Origin: DASZZZ01 sp036260375
GTDB taxonomy: Bacteria > Actinomycetota > CADDZG01 > WHSQ01
Assembly (NCBI GenBank): GCA_036260375.1
Contig: DASZZZ010000097.1
Span: 1-64,000 of the forward strand
Direction of reading: 5' to 3'
DNA length: 64,000 bases
Shown: piece by piece, positions 1 to 8,706 of the stretch
How positions within the stretch are numbered: the stretch's first letter is position 1
Layout of the letters: each line of letters starts with the position of its first letter
Position numbers and translations under genes: made by a program
Notes under the pieces: generated by a model
Seen by the model: the letters and a program-made list of their open reading frames with translations, nothing else
What the model was told of the DNA's origin: nothing
Database searches by the model: none

Positions 1-1243
1 GGTTCGCATTCGCGGCCGCCTCTGTGTGCGTACCGGTCGTAAAGCTGAACAGCGCCGGCTTGGGCTGGTGCGGCGGGCGCGGGGTCTGCACCGAGAGCTT
101 CCACGGATAGTCCGGGTCCCTCGTGTCGGCGCGCGCGAACAGGGTCACGTCGGTCGTCGCCGGCCACGGCCCCGTGTAGTTGCCGAGCGAGCCGCGGTCG
201 TCGGCCATCTCGCTCGTCACCTCGGGCACGCCCTCGGGGACGCCGTTCGGGATCCCGAGCAGGTAGTGGTCGAACCATGCGTCGACGGTGGCGGCGAAGC
301 CGATCGAGGGCGTGCCGTGGCCGCGGAAGCGCGAGCCCATGTAGAGCCGCTTGACCGGCGCGTTGACGAGGCCGCGGTAGAGGTTGATCGCTTCCTCCTG
401 CTTCACGTTCCAGTCGCCCCAGTTGTGCGCGACGAGCACCGGGATGTCGACCGCGCCCGCGCGCCGGACGTAGTCCCGCTCGCGCCAGAAGCGACCGTAG
501 TTCGGCGTGTCGAAGTCGTAGCCGTGCGCGGTGTGCTCGATCTCGTCGCACGGCTTCATCGTCGACTCGACGCGCTCGGCCCAGTCCGGCCCCCCGGCGT
601 CGACCGGCGGCGGCACGGCGAACCCGAAGTCGAACGCGAGCGGCGTGTCGAAGCCCTCGTCGGCGCCCGAGCCCGGGCCCTGGTTGCCGAGCGCCTCGTT
701 CGTCCAGAAGTAGCGGATGCCGCCGGAGAACGCGTACTCGTACCACCGGGAGATCGCCGCCTCGGGGACAATCGTGGTCAGGTGCGGCGGTCGCTCGACG
801 GCCGCCGCGACGGCGGTCGTGCCGTTGTACGAGCCGCCCATCATCGCGACCTTCCCGGTCGACCACGGCCGCCGCGCCAGCCACTCGACGACGTCGTACG
901 CGCTCTCCCGCTCGCGCACGCCGCCGTAGTCGTAGCAGCCGCCGGAGTTGCCCGTCCCGACGACGTCGGCCCACACACGTGCATAGCCGTGGGGCACCCA
1001 TTGGCTCGCGTCCCCGTTGCGGCCGAGGACCGAGTACGGCGAGTACGTCAGGATCGCCGGCACACGGCCCTCGGCGGGACGGACGACCTCGACGTAGATC
1101 TTGCCGTGGCGCGTGGGGACGACGTAGCTTCGGGCGACTTGCGCCGGCTCGGCCGCGCCCGCCCGATCCGAGCGGATCGCGGGGGCCGCGGCGAGCGCCA
1201 CGGCGACGACGACGGCGGTGGCGAGCGAGCGGCGAACGTCCAT
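1..1243 (-). CDS. CocE/NonD-family serine hydrolase (X-Pro dipeptidyl-peptidase type), C-terminus cut by window edge
   Basis: The reading frame is open from the ATG at 1243 to the left edge (414 codons), so the C-terminus is missing. A GGAGGAGA Shine-Dalgarno lies just before the ATG. The N-terminus is an export signal: a few Arg, a hydrophobic Ala/Val stretch and AGA-AEP. The body shows the alpha/beta-hydrolase nucleophile elbow GGSYNG with Ser138, preceded by GTGNSGG and a tryptophan-rich DVVEWLARRPW segment typical of CocE/NonD and X-Pro dipeptidyl-peptidase S15 proteins. Family members cleave esters, amides or Xaa-Pro peptides; the substrate cannot be told. It is divergent from the MFS gene. 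The family is secure, the specificity is not. Confidence 0.85.
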   Translation of the reverse strand, partial: MDVRRSLATAVVVAVALAAAPAIRSDRAGAAEPAQVARSYVVPTRHGKIYVEVVRPAEGRVPAILTYSPYSVLGRNGDASQWVPHGYARVWADVVGTGNSGGCYDYGGVRERESAYDVVEWLARRPWSTGKVAMMGGSYNGTTAVAAAVERPPHLTTIVPEAAISRWYEYAFSGGIRYFWTNEALGNQGPGSGADEGFDTPLAFDFGFAVPPPVDAGGPDWAERVESTMKPCDEIEHTAHGYDFDTPNYGRFWRERDYVRRAGAVDIPVLVAHNWGDWNVKQEEAINLYRGLVNAPVKRLYMGSRFRGHGTPSIGFAATVDAWFDHYLLGIPNGVPEGVPEVTSEMADDRGSLGNYTGPWPATTDVTLFARADTRDPDYPWKLSVQTPRPPHQPKPALFSFTTGTHTEAAANAN

Positions 1244-1429
1244 GCGTCTCCTCCGAGCCAGGCGACGGCCGCCCGTCGCGCTTCGTGCGGGTCAGTCCCG
1301 GCCCGTCGGCCGGAACCCTGTCCCCCGGCGGAGTCTGTTCGACGCTGGTGTCGTCGTCCCTTCTGCGAGGTTCGCGGCGCGCGCCCGCGTCCCGCCGTGG
1401 GCCGGGGCGCGGGTCTAGGCTGAACGGCC

Positions 1430-2680
1430 ATGCGCCCGACGCACCGATCGCACGCGGACGACGACGAGCCGCTCGTCCGGATCGCGCTGCGCCGCGCCGT
1501 CCGCCGCCTGCGGCGCGACGCGCAGACCGCCGAGTTCGGGCGCTTCCTCGCGTTCCAGGCGACCGGCGCCGCCGGCGACGCGCTCGTCGCGATCGCGCTC
1601 GCGGGCTCGTTGTTCTTCTCGGTGCCGGAGACGACGGCGCGCACGCGCGTCGCCCTCTACCTGCTGCTGACGGTGGCGCCGTTCGCGGTCGTCACCCCGT
1701 TCCTCGCGCGCGTGCTCGACCGCGGTCGCGGGAGCATGCGCGCCGCGATGGTCGTGGCCGCCGCCGGCCGCGCCACGCTCGCGTTCCTGCTCGCGACGCG
1801 CCTCGACTCGCTGCTGCTGTTCCCGCTTGCGTTCGGGATCCTCGTGCTGTCGCGCGCGGTGCTCGTGGTGCGCGGCGCGGTCCTGCCCCAGCTCGTGCCG
1901 CCGCAGCGCACGCTCGTCCACGCCAACTCGACGCTGTCGAAGATCGCCGCGCTGGCCGGCATGGCGGCGTGCGTGCCGGGCCTCGCCCTGGCGCGCTGGC
2001 CTCGCACGGAGCTCCTGGTGACTGCGGCCGTATACGCCGTCGGCGTCGTGCCGGCGCTGCGGACTCCGCTCGCGCGCGCGCGGCGGCCGCGGCGCGAGTG
2101 GATCGGCGCGCGCGCCGCGGCGCGCTCGGTGTCGGTTCGTCAGGCCCTCGTGACGGTGGCGGGGATGCGGTTGCTCGTGGGCTTTCTCGTGTTGCACCTC
2201 GCGTTCTCGCTGCGGCGCGAGGACTTCGGCTCCGTCGGGCTCGGGTTTCTCGTCGCGTCGGCGGCGACGGGCGGTCTCCTCGGCGCGCTCGTCGCCCCGC
2301 GGCTGCGCCGCACGCTGCGCGAGGAGGGCATCGTCGTGGTGGCGCTCGTCGTCGCCGCGGTCGCGGGCGTCGGCGTCGGCCTCTACTTCTCGCTCCCCAC
2401 CGCCGGCGCGCTCGTGCTCGCGTTCGGCGTCGCGGCCGGCGCCGCCAAGGTCGCGTTCGACTCGATCGTCCAGCGCGAGACGCCCGAGGCGGCGCGCGGG
2501 TGGGCGTTCGCCCGCTTCGAGTCGTACCTCCAGCTCGCGTGGGTCGCCGGCGCGCTGGCGCCGCTCGCCGTGTCGATCCCCGCCGGTCCGGGCGTGCTCG
2601 CGGCCGGCGTGGCCGCGGCCCTCCTCGCGATCGTCTACACCGTCGGGCGTCACAAGGTGCGTTCGGCCGCGTTGCCGTAG
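1430..2680 (+). CDS. MFS transporter
   Basis: 416-residue polytopic membrane protein of the major facilitator superfamily. About ten to twelve hydrophobic segments begin near residue 40 (ATGAAGDALVAIALAGSLFF), with short Arg-rich loops. An acidic/basic cytosolic N-tail of about 35 residues precedes the first segment. No Shine-Dalgarno is visible; instead TAGGCT (1416-1421) lies 8 bases before the ATG, which fits a leaderless transcript. Substrate unknown. It is divergent from the CocE-type hydrolase and 31 bp upstream of the glutamate-cysteine-ligase-like gene. Confidence 0.85.
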   Translation: MRPTHRSHADDDEPLVRIALRRAVRRLRRDAQTAEFGRFLAFQATGAAGDALVAIALAGSLFFSVPETTARTRVALYLLLTVAPFAVVTPFLARVLDRGRGSMRAAMVVAAAGRATLAFLLATRLDSLLLFPLAFGILVLSRAVLVVRGAVLPQLVPPQRTLVHANSTLSKIAALAGMAACVPGLALARWPRTELLVTAAVYAVGVVPALRTPLARARRPRREWIGARAAARSVSVRQALVTVAGMRLLVGFLVLHLAFSLRREDFGSVGLGFLVASAATGGLLGALVAPRLRRTLREEGIVVVALVVAAVAGVGVGLYFSLPTAGALVLAFGVAAGAAKVAFDSIVQRETPEAARGWAFARFESYLQLAWVAGALAPLAVSIPAGPGVLAAGVAAALLAIVYTVGRHKVRSAALP

Positions 2681-2711
2681 AGTCGGGAGCCGGGCAGACA
2701 AGGGGGCGCGC

Positions 2712-3896
2712 ATGAACATCGTCTTCAAGGGGTCCGATCGTCCGACGCTGGGCGTCGAGATCGAGGTCCAGGTCGTCGACGAGGCCGGGGCCCTCGCGAC
2801 CGACACCGCGGCCACGAAGATCCTGTCGAAGCTCGGCGACACGCCGGGCTTCAAGCACGAGCTGCTCGAGTGCACGGTCGAGGTCATCACCGACGTGTGC
2901 CCGACCGTCAAGCAGGTCCGGCGCGACCTCGGCGGCAAGGTGGAGCAGCTGAGCGAAGTCGCCGAGAGCCTCGGCTACCGCATCATGTGCACGGGCACGC
3001 ATCCGTTCTCGTCGTGGGCCGACCAGACGGTGTCTCCCGACCCGCGCTACCACCGCCTCATCGAGGACTGCCAGTGGACCGCGCGCCGGCTGCTCATCTT
3101 CGGCGTGCACACGCACGTCGGGCTCCACTCGGGCGAGCAGGCGATCGCGGTCGCCAACAGCCTCGCCACGTTCATCCCGCACTTCCTCGCGCTGTCGTCG
3201 TCGAGCCCGTTCTGGCAGGGCCGCGACACCGGCCTCGCGTCGATCCGCTCCAAGGTGTTCGAGTCGCTGCCGACCGCGGGGCTCCCTTACTTCATGCACA
3301 ACTGGGGTGAGTTCCAGCGCTTCATGCGCACGCTGATCGGCGCGGGGACGATCCGGTCGATCCGCGAGGTGTGGTGGGACATCCGTCCGCACCCCGGCTT
3401 CGGGACGCTCGAGCTCCGCATCTGCGACGGCATCCCCACCATGGACGAGCTGTGCGCGATGACGGCGCTCGCGCAGTCGCTCGTGGTGTGGCTTGCCGAC
3501 CGCTACGACAACGGAATGACGATCCCGCAGCACCAAGCGTGGACGATCCGCGAGAACAAGTGGCGCGCGGCGCGCTGGGGGCTCGACGCCGAGATCATCC
3601 GCGACGAGGAGGGCAACCTCGTGTCGCTGCGGCGTTCGCTCGGCGACCTCGTCGAGCGTCTCGAGCCGACCGCCGAGCGCCTCGGCTGCCTCGACGACCT
3701 CGAGGGCGTCGGCCGCATCCTCGAGCGCGGGACGTCCGCGGTGCGTCAGCGCGAGATCTACGCCGAGACGCGCGACCTCAGCAAGGTCGTCGACTCGCTC
3801 GTCGAGGAGATGAAGAGCGGGACTCCGCGTCCGCTCAGCGACGGGAGTCTGCCGGGCGGCACGGTCGTCCACGGGGATCCGCTGCCGGGCGAGTAG
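2712..3896 (+). CDS. Glutamate-cysteine ligase-like carboxylate-amine ligase (GCS2/YbdK family)
   Basis: 394 residues matching the GCS2 family: N-terminal TLGVEIEVQVVD with the metal/ATP-binding acidic residues, ELLECTVEVITDVC, a central GVHTHVGLHS segment and HPGFGTLELRICDG near residue 225. Members ligate glutamate, or another carboxylate, to cysteine or another amine through an acyl-phosphate. In actinobacteria they serve low-molecular-weight thiol or ergothioneine (EgtA) synthesis or are uncharacterised YbdK homologues. No thiol-pathway partner is adjacent, so the acceptor is open. A G-rich stretch (AAGGGGGCG) precedes the ATG. Confidence 0.85.
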   Translation: MNIVFKGSDRPTLGVEIEVQVVDEAGALATDTAATKILSKLGDTPGFKHELLECTVEVITDVCPTVKQVRRDLGGKVEQLSEVAESLGYRIMCTGTHPFSSWADQTVSPDPRYHRLIEDCQWTARRLLIFGVHTHVGLHSGEQAIAVANSLATFIPHFLALSSSSPFWQGRDTGLASIRSKVFESLPTAGLPYFMHNWGEFQRFMRTLIGAGTIRSIREVWWDIRPHPGFGTLELRICDGIPTMDELCAMTALAQSLVVWLADRYDNGMTIPQHQAWTIRENKWRAARWGLDAEIIRDEEGNLVSLRRSLGDLVERLEPTAERLGCLDDLEGVGRILERGTSAVRQREIYAETRDLSKVVDSLVEEMKSGTPRPLSDGSLPGGTVVHGDPLPGE

Positions 3897-3902
3897 CCGG
3901 GG

Positions 3903-5738
3903 TCACGCGCGGGGGCCGAGCGCGCGCACGTCGCCGCGGCGGCGCGTCGCGCCGGTCGCGTCGAGCCACTCGCACAGCGGCACCGCGTACTTGCGCGACG
4001 TGCCGAGGAGGTCGCGTATCTGCGCGACCGTCAGCGGCCCGTCGTCCTCGATCGCGCTCCTGACGCGCGCGCGCGCCTCGGCCGCGCGCCGCGCGCTGAG
4101 GTAGAAGTCGCCGATCGCCACGAGCTCGCCCGCGTCGACGAGCGCGCGCAGCAGAGCGGCATCCGCACCGAGCTCCGCCGCGGGCGGCGGCGTGAACGCG
4201 CCGTCGTCGACGCGCGCGACGAGCTCGTCGCGCGTCCGTCGCTGTTCGTCGGTGAGCGCCACAGCATGCGACGACAGCCTCACGAGCGCGCCCTGGGAGA
4301 CGACGTCGTCGAGCGCGTCGAGCAGCGCGTCGAAGGGGCCGGGCTCGAGACCCGTCGCGGCGCGTGCGAGCTCGCGCGGCAGGCCTCGTTCGAGCGGATG
4401 CTCCGCGTGGTGCCGCGCCAGAGCGTCTCGCACGGCGTGCGCGAGCTGCTCGAAGCGCGCGCGCGACACGACGACGTCGTCGAGCACGACGACGCCCGGG
4501 CCCGGGGCGCGCGCGCCCGAGCGCGCCAGCGCGTCGGCGAGCGGCACGGCGCCGTCCGCGTCGACGATCGCCGTCAGCGCGTCGTCGGGCGCGGCCCCCG
4601 CGAGACGTTCGAGCACCGCGACGCGCGCGCGGGCGCGACGCGCCGGGCCCGGCAGTGGATCGAGGACCTCGCCGCCCCCGAACGTGAGCACGCGTCCCGC
4701 GTCGCGCAGCACGAAGCGGTCGCCGCGGCCGAGCGGGAGCGCGTCGCGCAGGTAGAGGCGCGCGAAGCCACGCTCCCCGCTGCGCAGCGCGCGCGTCCCG
4801 AGCAGGCGCACGCGCACCGGCGTCTCGGCGGAGCCGGCGTAGAGGAGGTGCGCGCCCTTGTCGGTCAGCTCGTGGTCGACCCCCGCGAGGGCCGCCGGCA
4901 CGACCCGCACGGCGGCATCGACCACGCTCGTCGGCGGCCACGTCCCGGGACGGACGACCGCGTCGCCGCGCTGCGCGTCGTCGCGCTCGAGATGCGTGAG
5001 GTTGAGGGCGACGCGCGTCCCGGGCGCGGCCGACTCCACTTCCCGCTTGTGCGTCTGGATCGCCCTGACGCGCGCCGTCCGCGTCCGGCCCCCGGCTCCC
5101 ACCACCTCGATCTCGTCGCGCACGCGCAGTGCCCCGCCCGCGAGCGTGCCGGTGACGACGGTGCCCGACCCCGCGATCGTGAAGACGCGGTCGACCCACA
5201 GCCGCGCGCGCCCGAGATCCGGCGGCGTCGGCGTCGCGCCGACGACGCGGTCGAGCTCCGCGACGAGGTCGTCGATCCCGGCGCCGGTCACGGCCGAGCA
5301 CGGCACGACGCGCGCTCCGGCGAGCGACGATCCGGCGACGTGTTCCTCGACCTCGGCGCGCGCGAGCTCGACGAGGTCGGCGTCGACCGCGTCGCTCTTG
5401 GTCAGCGCGACGACGCCCGAGCCGATGCCGAGAACGTCGACGATCGACAAGTGCTCGGCCGACTGCGGCATCCAGCCCTCGTTGGCCGCGACGACGAAGA
5501 GGCACACCGACACGCCGCCCGCGCCGGCGAGCATGTTCTTCACGAAGCGCTCGTGCCCGGGCACGTCGACGATGCCGACCTCGCGGCCCGACGGGAGCAC
5601 GAGCCACGCGAACCCGAGGTCGATCGTGAGCCCGCGCCGCTTCTCCTCGGCCCAGCGGTCGGGGTCGATCCCGGTCAGCCGCTCGACGAGCGTCGACTTG
5701 CCGTGGTCGACGTGCCCGGCGGTCCCGACGACGTGCAT
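3903..5738 (-). CDS. selB: Selenocysteine-specific elongation factor SelB
   Basis: 611-residue translational GTPase that delivers Sec-tRNA(Sec) to in-frame UGA codons. Visible motifs: G1 GHVDHGKS (residues 8-15), the switch I segment KRRGLTIDLGFAW, G3 DVPGHE and G4 TKSD. Two beta-barrel domains follow, then a long C-terminal region (about residues 380-611) that in SelB is a string of winged helices binding the SECIS hairpin; LLGTSRKYAVPLCEWLD near the end is the typical last winged helix. Length is normal. TATCGT (5746-5751) lies 7 bases before the ATG, suggesting a leaderless mRNA. selA and the tRNA-Sec gene are in the same window, so the assignment is firm. Confidence 0.96.
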   Translation of the reverse strand: MHVVGTAGHVDHGKSTLVERLTGIDPDRWAEEKRRGLTIDLGFAWLVLPSGREVGIVDVPGHERFVKNMLAGAGGVSVCLFVVAANEGWMPQSAEHLSIVDVLGIGSGVVALTKSDAVDADLVELARAEVEEHVAGSSLAGARVVPCSAVTGAGIDDLVAELDRVVGATPTPPDLGRARLWVDRVFTIAGSGTVVTGTLAGGALRVRDEIEVVGAGGRTRTARVRAIQTHKREVESAAPGTRVALNLTHLERDDAQRGDAVVRPGTWPPTSVVDAAVRVVPAALAGVDHELTDKGAHLLYAGSAETPVRVRLLGTRALRSGERGFARLYLRDALPLGRGDRFVLRDAGRVLTFGGGEVLDPLPGPARRARARVAVLERLAGAAPDDALTAIVDADGAVPLADALARSGARAPGPGVVVLDDVVVSRARFEQLAHAVRDALARHHAEHPLERGLPRELARAATGLEPGPFDALLDALDDVVSQGALVRLSSHAVALTDEQRRTRDELVARVDDGAFTPPPAAELGADAALLRALVDAGELVAIGDFYLSARRAAEARARVRSAIEDDGPLTVAQIRDLLGTSRKYAVPLCEWLDATGATRRRGDVRALGPRA

Positions 5739-5757
5739 CCAGGCGACGATAAACGTT

Positions 5758-5784
5758 CGTCCGGAAAGCGCGGTGCTCCGGACG
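5758..5784. promoter_or_regulatory. Inverted repeat upstream of selB
   Basis: CGTCCGGA (5758-5765) and TCCGGACG (5777-5784) form a perfect 8-bp inverted repeat with an 11-base centre. It lies 20-46 bp upstream of the selB start, just behind the putative -10 hexamer TATCGT. The position fits an operator over the -35 region of selB. A hairpin in a transcript reading rightward is the alternative. Confidence 0.4.
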
Positions 5785-6090
5785 TCTGCGAGCTACGAGA
5801 CCGGCCGCGCCACGTGCGTGTCCGCTCCCGTCACCCGTGGGACGTGATCATGGCGTCATCTTGCCGGGGCGCGCACGCACACGAGCGGATCGCCGCTTCT
5901 GTCACGACCGGATGGCGCCGTGATGAGGCCGCGCCGCTCAGCCGGGCGTTTAGCGCGACGAGCGGTTGCTCAACGCCGTGGGACGCGCGAGTCGATGGAT
6001 CCCACGGAAGCCGCGACGACGCTTCGCTCGTAGCCTGTCGAACGTGGACACTTTCGGCGGACGACGCGTCATACAAGGGAGGCGTGGGCA
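5785..6090. other. Intergenic region between selB and the radical SAM cassette
   Basis: About 300 bp between the divergent genes selB and the LOG-family gene. Apart from the selA-like remnant I see no ORF with coding character. The right end must hold the promoter of the cassette. A GGGAGG Shine-Dalgarno lies just before the ATG at 6091, and the only AT-richer stretch nearby is CATACA (about 6069-6074), a poor -10 candidate. Base composition begins to fall here relative to selB. Confidence 0.4.
5853..5890 (-). pseudogene. Short selA-like remnant upstream of selB
   Basis: Bases 5853-5872 are identical to 11804-11823 inside selA, and 5880-5890 are identical to 11832-11842. The middle is 7 bases here and 8 in selA, so the reading frame is broken. 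In selA this stretch encodes the conserved HPLVRAVRPGKMT segment. It is on the same strand as selA and directly upstream of selB, where the 3' part of a selA gene would lie if the two were once adjacent. I read it as a decayed relic or a recombination scar; chance identity cannot be fully excluded. Confidence 0.5.
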
Positions 6091-6759
6091 ATGACGAGCG
6101 TCGTCGCGACGGCCTCGCGCCGCACGGTCGACTCCTGCGATGCGACCGGCTCTGTCTGCATCTGCGTCTTCTGCGGCGCGGCGCCGGGCTCGTCGCCATG
6201 CTTCGTCGACGCGGCGACGACGCTGGGTCGGCTCATCGCCAATCGAGGATTCGGCCTCGTCTACGGCGCGGGAGGCATCGGGATGATGGGCGCGCTCGCG
6301 AACGCTACGGCGGACGCCGGCGGCCGGATCACCGGAGTCGTCCCCGCGTTCCTGCGCCAGCGCGAGGCCGCAGATCGTCTGCCGCGACAAGAGATCGTAA
6401 CGACCGACGACTTGTTCGACCGCAAGCGGGACATGCTGGAGCGCTCCGATGTCTACGTCGCCCTGCCGGGCGGCTATGGAACGCTCGACGAGGTCGTCGA
6501 GGTCCTGTCGATGACGTCGCTCGGAGTCCTCGCCAAGCCTCTCGTGCTCGTCGATGTGGACGGTGCCTGGCGCCCCTTCCTGCGTGCGATAGACGACATG
6601 CGCCGACGAGGCCTTGCACATGGTGGCACTGAGGGACTGTTCCACGTGGTGTCGACGGTCGAACAGGCCATGCGCCTCGTCGACCTGCTCGCGCCTCGTG
6701 GCCATCGCGTCGAGACGCCCGGCGATGCCGCCGTAGGCGTCGAGGTAAGCATCGGATGA
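6091..6759 (+). CDS. LOG-family (TIGR00730) nucleoside 5'-monophosphate phosphoribohydrolase
   Basis: 222 residues with a Rossmann-like lysine-decarboxylase/LOG fold. GAGGIGMMGALANA binds phosphate, and PGGYGTLDEVVEVLS (about residues 126-140) is the LOG signature with its catalytic Glu; the spacing and the RKRDML segment match the family. Characterised LOG proteins cleave the N-glycosidic bond of cytokinin ribotides or of AMP and other nucleotides, giving free base and ribose 5-phosphate. The N-terminus carries several Cys (SCDATGSVCICVFCG). It is the first gene of a co-oriented cassette, 13 bp before the radical SAM gene, with a good GGGAGG Shine-Dalgarno. Its real base is unknown. Confidence 0.88.
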   Translation: MTSVVATASRRTVDSCDATGSVCICVFCGAAPGSSPCFVDAATTLGRLIANRGFGLVYGAGGIGMMGALANATADAGGRITGVVPAFLRQREAADRLPRQEIVTTDDLFDRKRDMLERSDVYVALPGGYGTLDEVVEVLSMTSLGVLAKPLVLVDVDGAWRPFLRAIDDMRRRGLAHGGTEGLFHVVSTVEQAMRLVDLLAPRGHRVETPGDAAVGVEVSIG

Positions 6760-6772
6760 CGGGAGGCTGTCG

Positions 6773-8056
6773 ATGACCGACGAAGCGCTAGCGGATCTGT
6801 TCGAGAAGCCGGTCGAGTCGCGATATCGGATCATGGGAGCCGTTCGTCACAACGTCGTCCCGCTGCCGGGACGTGGCTCCAGCTTCTTCATCCACCTCAG
6901 CGAGCTCTGCCCCGTGGCGTGCGAGCACTGCATGTACGCGTCCGACCTCAACGCGAAGTCGGCGAAGACGTCGTTGTCGAAGCCGGAATTGGAGCAGGTG
7001 ATCGGGTTCATCAACGAGTCTCACTCGGAGAAGCTGAACATCACTGGTGGAGGCGAGCCGTTTCTGAAGTTCGAGAGCATCCTCCGGTTGCTCGAGACGG
7101 TCGTCGTCCCTCGCGTCGAGATCGTGACCGCGGGGCACTGGGGCAAGAGCGAGCAGAGGGCGCGACAGCTCCTGACGAGGCTCGACGAAGCGCTCCGGCG
7201 CAACCCGAGCGCACCCGAGACCATGCTCCGCCTGAGCATCGACCGCTACCACATCGAGGCGCCTCGTCCCGTCCGCGTAGAGCACTACGGCAACGTGGTC
7301 CGCGCGTGGGAAGCCGTGTCTCCGAGCATCGCCCTCGGCTTCAGGAGCATCCAACCGGACATGGGGCTCGTGGACACACGTCTGGCTCAAGACGTCGGGG
7401 GACGCGTCGTGGAGGTCGACGACTGGAACCGGCGCATCGTCCTGCGGAACGGCCGCAGCCTGCCGATCACGTTCAACGTCTTCAGGTTCAGTGGGAAGGC
7501 GACCGAGCTACGGGACGATCTGCTGGTCGAGACGCAGACGATCAAGCAGTATTACCGGCCGTTCGAGTCGGGAGGGGACCGCCTGACGTTGGCGACCGCG
7601 GTCAACGACGCGATCCGAGGCAGTTACCGGGCCAGCGACGGGATCGCCGTGACGCTCAACTCCGACGGCAGCTTCTGGATCTTCTGCGGCACCGCTCCGG
7701 ACCGGCGTCTGCCGTTCCGTGGCCAGAGCTTCGCCGAGGCGGTGGCCTACTTCTTCGACGACCCGATCACACATCTCCTCGTTCGCGACGGCGTGTGGCG
7801 CCTCGCCGACACCGTCGCGCGCCTCGATTCACCGACGTCCGCGACCGCGCTCGCCAAGAACGACGTCGCGTGCCTCGTCGAGGAGCTTCTCGCGCCGGAC
7901 GACGTGCGTTTGGCGACGACGATCATCGCCGCCGCCGAGATGGTGGCAGACGGCCGAGCCGTCGTCGACGACGACCCTGACGTGGCGCGCATCGTCGAGG
8001 CCCCCGTCGACCTCACGAGGTCGTGCGCCGATGCAATCGCTGCGAGGAGGAAATGA
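6773..8056 (+). CDS. Radical SAM protein of unrecognised subfamily
   Basis: 427 residues. The radical SAM cluster motif is CX3CX2C (C46, C50, C53 in ELCPVACEHCMY), which binds a [4Fe-4S] cluster and S-adenosylmethionine. It is followed by ITGGGEPFLKF, the GGEP-like SAM-binding strand. The C-terminal half (VTLNSDGSFWIFCG and beyond) has too few Cys for a classical SPASM domain, and I cannot place the subfamily. The gene starts with GGGAGG before the ATG and ends overlapping the next ATG, so it is co-translated with the UPRT-like gene. Local composition is low in GC: 7021-7080 has 32 G+C of 60, unlike flanking DNA, suggesting transfer. Probably the committed chemical step of the cassette. Confidence 0.85.
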   Translation: MTDEALADLFEKPVESRYRIMGAVRHNVVPLPGRGSSFFIHLSELCPVACEHCMYASDLNAKSAKTSLSKPELEQVIGFINESHSEKLNITGGGEPFLKFESILRLLETVVVPRVEIVTAGHWGKSEQRARQLLTRLDEALRRNPSAPETMLRLSIDRYHIEAPRPVRVEHYGNVVRAWEAVSPSIALGFRSIQPDMGLVDTRLAQDVGGRVVEVDDWNRRIVLRNGRSLPITFNVFRFSGKATELRDDLLVETQTIKQYYRPFESGGDRLTLATAVNDAIRGSYRASDGIAVTLNSDGSFWIFCGTAPDRRLPFRGQSFAEAVAYFFDDPITHLLVRDGVWRLADTVARLDSPTSATALAKNDVACLVEELLAPDDVRLATTIIAAAEMVADGRAVVDDDPDVARIVEAPVDLTRSCADAIAARRK

Positions 8057-8658
8057 TGGCCGCTAGGTGGCAGATCGACGAGACACAGGGACTCTATGAC
8101 GACTTCACGGCGCCCGACGTCCCACCCGAACGCGTACGGCGCGACGTCGTGGCAATGAGCGTCGCTCTCGCGGAAGAGATCGCGCGCGCCGGGATCGTGA
8201 GGACTGCCGACGGCGCGTCGATTCTGTGCGCGATCGTGTTGCGAGGAGGACTGCTCTTGTATCCCGGGTTCTGTGGCGCGTTCTCGGGCGCTGACTTCTG
8301 CCTGCTCGGCATGAAGCGCGGGGACGATGGCGTCGTCGCGTGTCCGTACCTGACGCAGCCGGTGCGCGCCAGCTACGACGTCGGCATCTACGTCGATTGC
8401 GTCGCTGCGACGGGTGGCACGCTGCTGGAGGCGCGACGCGTCCTCGCCTCGACCTGCGACATATCTCGCCACGTCGCGGCGGTTCTCTGCTCCTCGGACT
8501 GCGCCACCGGCGTCCTCGTTCGCGAGGGAATCGACGTGGTCGGCTTCAGGCTGTCCGAGTCCCTCGACGGCGACATCGTCACACCCGACATGGGGGAGAT
8601 GGACGCGGGCGACCTCTTCAGCGGCGTGTCGCAGACCGCGCGTGCACTGGCGGGATGA
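8056..8658 (+). CDS. Uracil phosphoribosyltransferase-like protein
   Basis: 200 residues. The segment GLLLYPGFCGAF, the PRPP-loop-like YVDCVAATGGTLLEA (about residue 112 on; compare DPMLATGG in UPRT) and a C-terminal VTPDMGEMDAGDLFSG that mirrors the uracil-binding PGLGDAGDRLFGT of UPRT all point to the UPRT branch of type I phosphoribosyltransferases. The base-binding segment diverges (P-D-M-G-E-M-D-A-G-D), so the accepted base may not be uracil. The reaction would join a base to PRPP giving a nucleotide and pyrophosphate. GAGGAGG (8044-8050) favours the second ATG of ATGATG, overlapping the upstream stop by one base. Confidence 0.75.
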   Translation: MAARWQIDETQGLYDDFTAPDVPPERVRRDVVAMSVALAEEIARAGIVRTADGASILCAIVLRGGLLLYPGFCGAFSGADFCLLGMKRGDDGVVACPYLTQPVRASYDVGIYVDCVAATGGTLLEARRVLASTCDISRHVAAVLCSSDCATGVLVREGIDVVGFRLSESLDGDIVTPDMGEMDAGDLFSGVSQTARALAG

Positions 8659-8706
8659 GCCATAGCGACGTCGAGTCCTTGGAGGCCTGGCGCCGCAGGC
8701 GTCGTC

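Noticed and set aside
26..1423. Long plus-strand ORF of Arg/Ala-rich sequence
   Set aside because: It is the antisense shadow of the CocE-type hydrolase; it has no domain and typical high-GC mirror composition.
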